A stretch of DNA of 64,000 nucleotides, taken from NCBI RefSeq assembly GCF_015234515.1, contig NZ_JADGMY010000028.1:412713-476712 (forward strand), read 5' to 3'. Shown piece by piece: positions 58,735 through 64,000 of the stretch (positions within the stretch are counted from its first letter, which is position 1; each line of letters opens with the position of its first letter). The notes under the pieces are model-generated. The model was not told where the DNA came from and searched no databases. It saw nothing but the letters and a program-made list of their open reading frames with translations. Source of the stretch: Cellulomonas sp. (GTDB taxonomy: Bacteria; Actinomycetota; Actinomycetes; Actinomycetales; Cellulomonadaceae). The position numbers and the translations under genes are program-made.

Positions 58735-60147
58735 GTGAGCACCTTCTCCGGCCTCGGCACGGCCCTGAGCTCGCTCGTCGCGCAGCGTCAGGCGCTCGAC
58801 GTGTCCGCCCAGAACGTCGCCAACGCGAACACCGTCGGTTACACGCGCCAGCGCGCCTCGCTCGTCGCGGTGCCCGGCCAGACGCTCCCGGCGATGTTCG
58901 CCACGGGCGACGGCATCGGCAACGGCGTGCGCGCCGCGACCGTCGACCGCCTCGGTGACGTCTTCCTCGACGCCAAGGTCCGCGCCGCGAGCTCGAACGC
59001 CTCGTTCCTCACCGCCCGCGCCGACGCGCTGGCCACGCTCGAGAAGAGCCTCGGCGAGCCCTCAGAGACGGGCCTCGCCGCCCAGCTCGCGGACTTCTGG
59101 GGCGGCTGGGCGGACGTCGCCAACGGCTCCGACCGCGACGCGGCCCGGGCCGTCCTGCTCGAGCGCGGCGTGGCCGTCGCCACGGCGGTGCAGACCCGCT
59201 ACAGCGACGTGCAGACGCAGTGGCAGCAGGCACGTGGCACCGCCGTCGCGCTCGTCGACCGCGTCAACGCAGCCGCCGCGTCGATCGCCGACCTCAACGA
59301 GAAGATCCTGGCCATCGAGAACTCGGGCGGCACCGCCCACGAGCTGTCCGACCAGCGCGACCTGCTCGTCACCGAGCTCTCGGGCCTCGTCGGGGCGTCG
59401 ATGCGGACCCGGGACAACGGGCAGGTCGACGTGCTCGTCGGCGGCAACGCGCTCGTCTCCGGCACGCACGTGAGCACGCTCGAGCTCGGCGGGCCCGCCG
59501 CGTTCTCGCAGGCCATGGCCGGGCAGTCCGTGACCGTCGTGTGGGCCGACGGCGCGGGGCACCGCGCCGAGCTCGGCGGCGGCCGCATCGCCGGCCTCGT
59601 CTCCGTCCTCGCGCCCGCGGGCGACGGCGGCCTGCTCACCGGCGCGGGCGCGCGGCTCGACGGTCTCGCCCGCTCGCTCGCGGACGCGGTCAACGACGTC
59701 CACGCCCAGGGCGTCACCCGCGACGGCACCCCCGGTGGGCCCTTCTTCACGCAGGACCCGGCGGGAGCGCTCGACCTGCGGGTCGTCCTCACCGACCCCG
59801 CCTCGGTCGCCGCAGCCGCCCCGGGCACGGGCGCGCTCGACGGGTCGGTCGCGGCGCGGGTCGCCGCGATCGGGTCGACGTCGGAGGGCCCGGACGCGAC
59901 GTGGCGCTCGATCGTCACCGACCTCGGCGTCCAGGCCGCTGCGGCGACCTCGCGGGCCACGGTCTCGCAGAAGGCGCTGCAGTCCGTGTCGCTGCAGCAG
60001 CTCGCGAACGCGGGCGTCGACCTCGACGAGGAGTCGGTGAGCATGCTCGCGCACCAGCGTGCGTACGAGGGTGCCGCACGAGTCCTCACCGTGATCGACG
60101 AGATGCTCGACACGCTCATCAACCGCACCGGCATCGTCGGGAGGTGA
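58735..60147 (+). CDS. flgK: Flagellar hook-filament junction protein FlgK
   Basis: VSTFSGLGTALSSLVAQRQALDVSAQNVANANTVGYTRQRA; GTG start. Confidence 0.94.
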   Translation: MSTFSGLGTALSSLVAQRQALDVSAQNVANANTVGYTRQRASLVAVPGQTLPAMFATGDGIGNGVRAATVDRLGDVFLDAKVRAASSNASFLTARADALATLEKSLGEPSETGLAAQLADFWGGWADVANGSDRDAARAVLLERGVAVATAVQTRYSDVQTQWQQARGTAVALVDRVNAAAASIADLNEKILAIENSGGTAHELSDQRDLLVTELSGLVGASMRTRDNGQVDVLVGGNALVSGTHVSTLELGGPAAFSQAMAGQSVTVVWADGAGHRAELGGGRIAGLVSVLAPAGDGGLLTGAGARLDGLARSLADAVNDVHAQGVTRDGTPGGPFFTQDPAGALDLRVVLTDPASVAAAAPGTGALDGSVAARVAAIGSTSEGPDATWRSIVTDLGVQAAAATSRATVSQKALQSVSLQQLANAGVDLDEESVSMLAHQRAYEGAARVLTVIDEMLDTLINRTGIVGR

Positions 60148-60152
60148 CCGGA

Positions 60153-61055
60153 ATGGTCGCTCGCATCACTCATGGCACGATCCAGCGCTCCACGCTGGCC
60201 AACCTCCAGACCAACCTCACGGCCGTCGCGCGCCTCCAGGCCCAGATGTCCAGCGGCACGAAGATCTCGGTGCCCTCGGACGACCCGGCCGGCGCGCACG
60301 ACGTGCTCCGGCTGCGTGCCGACCAGCGCACCGCGGTGCAGCACAAGCGCAACACCGACGACGGCGACGCGTGGCTCACCACCATCGACACAGCCCTCCA
60401 GGCCTCGCTCGCCATCGTGCGCCGGTCGCGCGACCTCGCGGTCCGCGCCGGTGCGCAGGGCTCGCTCGGCCCGGACTCCCGCGAGGCGCTGGCCGCCGAG
60501 GTGGAGGCCCGTCGCGACGAGCTGCTCCAGCAGGCCAACTCGACGTACTCGGGCCGGCACGTCTTCGCCGGGACGAGCGCAGACGCCGCGTTCGCCGTCG
60601 ACACCTCGACGCCGACGCGCACCTACGTGTGGTCCGGCACCCCCGCCGCCACGGTGACCCGCGAGGTCGGGCCGGGCACGAACGTCCGGGTCGACGCCGA
60701 CGGCTCGGCGGTCTTCGGTGTCGGGGGCGCGTCGGTCTTCGCGGCGCTCGACCGGCTCGCCGCCGACATCCGCGCCGGCGCCGACATCTCCCCGTCCATC
60801 GACGCGATCGACGCCCACATGTCGAGCATGCTCCGGGAGGTGGCCGCCGTCGGTGCCCGCCACAACCAGGTGCTCGGCGCCAAGGACGTCCTCGCCGAGC
60901 GCGACATCACGCTGCGGACGCAGGTCTCGGCCCTCATCGACGTCGACCTCGCCGCGATCATCGTCGAGATCCAGTCCCAGGAGCTCGCCTACCGCGGCGC
61001 CCTCGGGGCGGCGTCGAAGGTGCTCGCGCCCTCGCTCATGGACTTCCTGCGATGA
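60153..61055 (+). CDS. flgL: Flagellar hook-filament junction protein FlgL
   Basis: LQAQMSSGTKISVPSDDPAGAHDVLRLRADQ; alternative GTG start at 60144. Confidence 0.93.
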   Translation: MVARITHGTIQRSTLANLQTNLTAVARLQAQMSSGTKISVPSDDPAGAHDVLRLRADQRTAVQHKRNTDDGDAWLTTIDTALQASLAIVRRSRDLAVRAGAQGSLGPDSREALAAEVEARRDELLQQANSTYSGRHVFAGTSADAAFAVDTSTPTRTYVWSGTPAATVTREVGPGTNVRVDADGSAVFGVGGASVFAALDRLAADIRAGADISPSIDAIDAHMSSMLREVAAVGARHNQVLGAKDVLAERDITLRTQVSALIDVDLAAIIVEIQSQELAYRGALGAASKVLAPSLMDFLR

Positions 61056-61483
61056 GCACCGCGGGCGTGACCGTCGCCACGCCGGACGGGCCGCGCGCGC
61101 TGCCGGCCGTGCTGCGCACCGCCCGGCCGCTGCCCGGCCTGCCGGAGCACGAGGAGTTCACGCTCGCACCGCTCGACGGCTCGGGGGCGGTCCTCACCCT
61201 CACCTCGACGCCGGGTCGAGCGCGGCCGGTCCGGTTGTTCGTCGTCGCGCCGCACACGTTCTTCCCGTCCTACGCGCCCGAGGTGCCCGCCGACACCCGC
61301 GCGACGCTCGGCCTGGCCGAGGGCGAGAGCCCCGTGCTGCTCGCCGTCGTCCACCCCGCCGGCGTCGACCGCGAGGTGCCGTCGGCGAACCTGCTGGCGC
61401 CGCTCGTCGTCCACCCTGCCGACGGCCGGGTGGTCCAGGCCGTGCTCGACGGGGACCTGCCGTTGCGCGCACCGCTCGGCTGA
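61052..61483 (+). CDS. fliW: Flagellar assembly factor FliW
   Basis: LPGLPEHEEFTLAPL...FFPSYAPEVPADTRATLGLAEGESPVLLAVV...SANLLAPLVVHPADGRVVQAVL. Confidence 0.88.
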   Translation: MSTAGVTVATPDGPRALPAVLRTARPLPGLPEHEEFTLAPLDGSGAVLTLTSTPGRARPVRLFVVAPHTFFPSYAPEVPADTRATLGLAEGESPVLLAVVHPAGVDREVPSANLLAPLVVHPADGRVVQAVLDGDLPLRAPLG

Positions 61484-61505
61484 GGGCGCCGCAGGGTGCA
61501 GCGGC

Positions 61506-61532
61506 TCAGGTCGGCACCGGGCCGGCCGATGG
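61506..61532 (+). promoter_or_regulatory. FliA-like promoter upstream of EAL-HDOD gene: TCAG-N15-GCCGATGG
   Basis: -35 at 61506-61509, -10 at 61525-61532, spacer exactly 15. Confidence 0.65.
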
Positions 61533-61568
61533 TGTGGGGGTGAGACCAGCCCCGTCGCAGGAGGTCGC

Positions 61569-62774
61569 GTGAGCATCCCGTCCACCCCCGTCCGCACCGG
61601 TGTGACGATCCAGCGGCAGCCCGTCCTGCACCCCGACCGCAGCGTCTTCGCCTACGCGGTGCGCGGCGTCGTCCCGGACGTCGACGGCCGCCCGATGCCC
61701 GAGGGCTCGGTCGAGCACATGGTCGACGCGATGTTCCGCACCATCGACCTGGAGACGCTCGCCGGCGAGCGCCCGCTCGTCGTGCGACTCACCCGCGGCC
61801 TGCTCGCCTCCCCCGGCGAGCTGCTCCACCTGCCACGCGGCGTCGTCCTCGAGGTCCCGCCGCACGTGCTCGCGGACCCGACGGCGCTCGACCGCCTGCG
61901 CGCCATGGTCGACGACGAGCAGCGCCTGGCCCTCGCGGACTACGTCGGCCGGCCGGACCAGGACGCGGCGCTGCCGCTCGTCCAGATGGTCAAGGTCGAC
62001 GCCGCGTGCGACCGCAGGCTCCTCGACGTGCGCGTCGCGCGGGCGTCGTCACGCGGTGCCGTCGTCGTCGCCGAGAACGCCACGACGCCGGCCCGCGTCG
62101 ACGCCGCCCTCGAGGCCGGTGCCGAGCTGCTCCAGGGGCCGCTCGTCATCGACCGCCGCCATGAGCCCGAGCGCGCGATGAGCGTCGGCGAGATCCAGTG
62201 CGTCGAGCTCATCCGCCTCGTCTCCGGCCCGAACCCCGACCCGGCCGCGTGCGCCGACACCATCTCGCGCGACCCGGAGCTCTCCATCCGCGTGCTCCAC
62301 CTCGTCAACTCCTCGGCGATGGGCGTGCGGCACAAGGTGGACTCGGTGCAGCGCGCCGTCGTGCTGCTCGGCCCGCGCCCGCTCGGGGCGCTGGCGACCG
62401 CGGCGATCATCGGCTCGACGCCCGCGACGATGGAGACCCTCTGGTACCTGCTCACGCGTGCCACGGCCTGCGGCACGATCGTGGGCGACGACGTCGCCTA
62501 CACCGTCGGCCTGCTGTCCTCGGTCGCGGCGCGGCTCCAGCTCCCCCCGGCGACGATCGTCTCCCGCTCCGGGGTCTCGGCCGAGGTGGCCGACGCCCTC
62601 GAGCGCGGCACCGGCCGCTACGGCCCGGTGCTGCGTGCCGTCCTCGCCCAGGAGCGCAACGACAGCGAGGGCGTCGCCGCGGCCGGGTTCGACCCGCGCG
62701 ACGTCGCCCGCGCCTACCTCGACGCGGTCGCCACCGCGCTGTCCGTCGCGAGCCGCATCGCCGCGACCGGCTGA
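61569..62774 (+). CDS. Degenerate EAL plus HDOD domain signalling protein
   Basis: RQPVLHPDRSVFAYAVRG (YuxH-like, EAL motif lost) and HDOD region DPELSIRVLHLVNSSAMGVRHKVDSVQRAVVLLG. Confidence 0.85.
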   Translation: MSIPSTPVRTGVTIQRQPVLHPDRSVFAYAVRGVVPDVDGRPMPEGSVEHMVDAMFRTIDLETLAGERPLVVRLTRGLLASPGELLHLPRGVVLEVPPHVLADPTALDRLRAMVDDEQRLALADYVGRPDQDAALPLVQMVKVDAACDRRLLDVRVARASSRGAVVVAENATTPARVDAALEAGAELLQGPLVIDRRHEPERAMSVGEIQCVELIRLVSGPNPDPAACADTISRDPELSIRVLHLVNSSAMGVRHKVDSVQRAVVLLGPRPLGALATAAIIGSTPATMETLWYLLTRATACGTIVGDDVAYTVGLLSSVAARLQLPPATIVSRSGVSAEVADALERGTGRYGPVLRAVLAQERNDSEGVAAAGFDPRDVARAYLDAVATALSVASRIAATG

Positions 62775-62822
62775 CCGCCCGGCGGGCCGACCGCACGGGC
62801 CCCCGAGCAGCCCCGGACGCGC

Positions 62823-62858
62823 CGAGGGCCGGCCACCCCTGCGGGTGACCGGCCCTCG
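62823..62858. terminator. Bidirectional hairpin between convergent EAL-HDOD gene and groEL
   Basis: CGAGGGCCGGCCACCC / GGGTGACCGGCCCTCG, 15 of 16 paired, 4-nt loop. Confidence 0.8.
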
Positions 62859-62883
62859 TGCCGTTCAGGTGGTGCTCAGCGAC

Positions 62884-64000
62884 TCAGAAACCGCCGCCGA
62901 AGTCCTCGCCACCGCCGCCGCCGCCGGCCGGGGCCGACTTCTCCGGCTTGTCGGCCACGACGGCCTCCGTGGTGAGGAACAGCGCCGCGATGGACGCGGC
63001 GTTCTGCAGCGCGGAGCGCGTGACCTTGACCGGGTCGTTGACGCCCGCGGCCAGCAGGTCCTCGTACACGCCGGTCGCGGCGTTGAGGCCGTGCCCGGCG
63101 GGGAGGTTGCGGACCTTCTCCGCCACGACGCCGCCCTCGAGGCCGGCGTTGATGGCGATCTGCTTGAGCGGGGCCTCGATCGCGTACTTCACGATGTTGG
63201 CACCGGTCGCCTCGTCACCCTCGAGCTCGAGCTTCTCGAACGCGACCTTGCCGGCCTGGATGAGCGCCACGCCACCACCGGCGACGATGCCCTCCTCGAC
63301 GGCCGCCTTGGCGTTGCGCACGGCGTCCTCGATGCGGTGCTTGCGCTCCTTGAGCTCGACCTCGGTGGCCGCGCCCGCCTTGATGACGGCGACGCCACCG
63401 GCGAGCTTCGCGAGACGCTCCTGGAGCTTCTCGCGGTCGTAGTCCGAGTCCGAGTTCTCGATCTCGGCACGGATCTGGTTGACGCGGCCCGCGATCAGCG
63501 AGGCCTCGCCACCACCCTCGACGATGGTCGTCTCGTCCTTCGTGACGACGACCTTGCGCGCGGTGCCGAGCACCTCGAGGCCGACCGAGTCCAGCTTCAG
63601 ACCGACGGTCTCGGAGACGACCTGGCCACCGGTGAGGACGGCCATGTCCTGCAGCATCGCCTTGCGGCGGTCGCCGAAGCCCGGCGCCTTGACGGCGATG
63701 GACTTGAAGATGCCGCGGATGCGGTTGACGACGAGCGTCGCCAGCGCCTCGGACTCGACGTCCTCGGCCACGATGAGCAGCGGCTTGCCGGCCTGGATGA
63801 CCTTCTCCAGCAGCGGCAGCAGGTCCTTGACGTTCGAGACCTTGGACTCGACGAGCAGGACGTACGCGTCCTCCAGGACGGCCTCCTGGCGCTCCGGGTC
63901 CGTCACGAAGTACGCCGACAGGAAGCCCTTGTCGAAGCGCATGCCCTCGGTGAGCTCGAGCTCGAGGCCCAGGGCGCTCGACTCCTCGACGGTGATGACG
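62884..64000 (-). CDS. groEL: Chaperonin GroEL, C-terminal part, truncated by window edge
   Basis: [35 protein letters not shown]...[17 protein letters not shown]; Gly-rich C-terminus. Confidence 0.97.
   Translation of the reverse strand, partial: VITVEESSALGLELELTEGMRFDKGFLSAYFVTDPERQEAVLEDAYVLLVESKVSNVKDLLPLLEKVIQAGKPLLIVAEDVESEALATLVVNRIRGIFKSIAVKAPGFGDRRKAMLQDMAVLTGGQVVSETVGLKLDSVGLEVLGTARKVVVTKDETTIVEGGGEASLIAGRVNQIRAEIENSDSDYDREKLQERLAKLAGGVAVIKAGAATEVELKERKHRIEDAVRNAKAAVEEGIVAGGGVALIQAGKVAFEKLELEGDEATGANIVKYAIEAPLKQIAINAGLEGGVVAEKVRNLPAGHGLNAATGVYEDLLAAGVNDPVKVTRSALQNAASIAALFLTTEAVVADKPEKSAPAGGGGGGEDFGGGF

Noticed and set aside
62884-64000. Truncated groEL as a pseudogene
   Set aside because: Truncation is due to the window edge; the reading frame is continuous to position 64000.

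Overview
High-GC actinobacterial (Cellulomonas-like) chromosomal window with two blocks. (1) About 0.2-21 kb is a urea/nitrogen island: a combined CbiM/CbiN-type Ni/Co permease, allophanate hydrolase plus urea carboxylase, a divergent MetP/MetS-like sodium symporter with its 44-aa small subunit, a GntR/FadR-type regulator, the UrtABCDE urea ABC transporter, and a divergent urease operon (ureA-B-C-F-G-D plus a second ureD-like gene, no ureE seen). An aminotransferase follows. (2) About 22.3-62.8 kb is a nearly complete contiguous flagellar/chemotaxis cluster, followed by the C-terminal part of groEL running off the window edge. Main observations: six intergenic sites matching TCA(G/C)-N15-(G/T)CCGATNN at the heads of motility transcription units, which look like a FliA/WhiG-type promoter family with a divergent -35; an exact 9-mer TGTATACGC at the urea carboxylase/metP, urtA and ureA promoters, a candidate operator for the local GntR; an in-frame insertion in ureF made of inverted short repeats and a 6x12-bp minisatellite; a degenerate FlhF-like protein lacking a P-loop; an M15 peptidase inside the hook operon; and candidate CsrA sites in the flagellin leader, with both csrA and fliW in the cluster. 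No tRNA, rRNA, CRISPR array, prophage or transposase was recognised.
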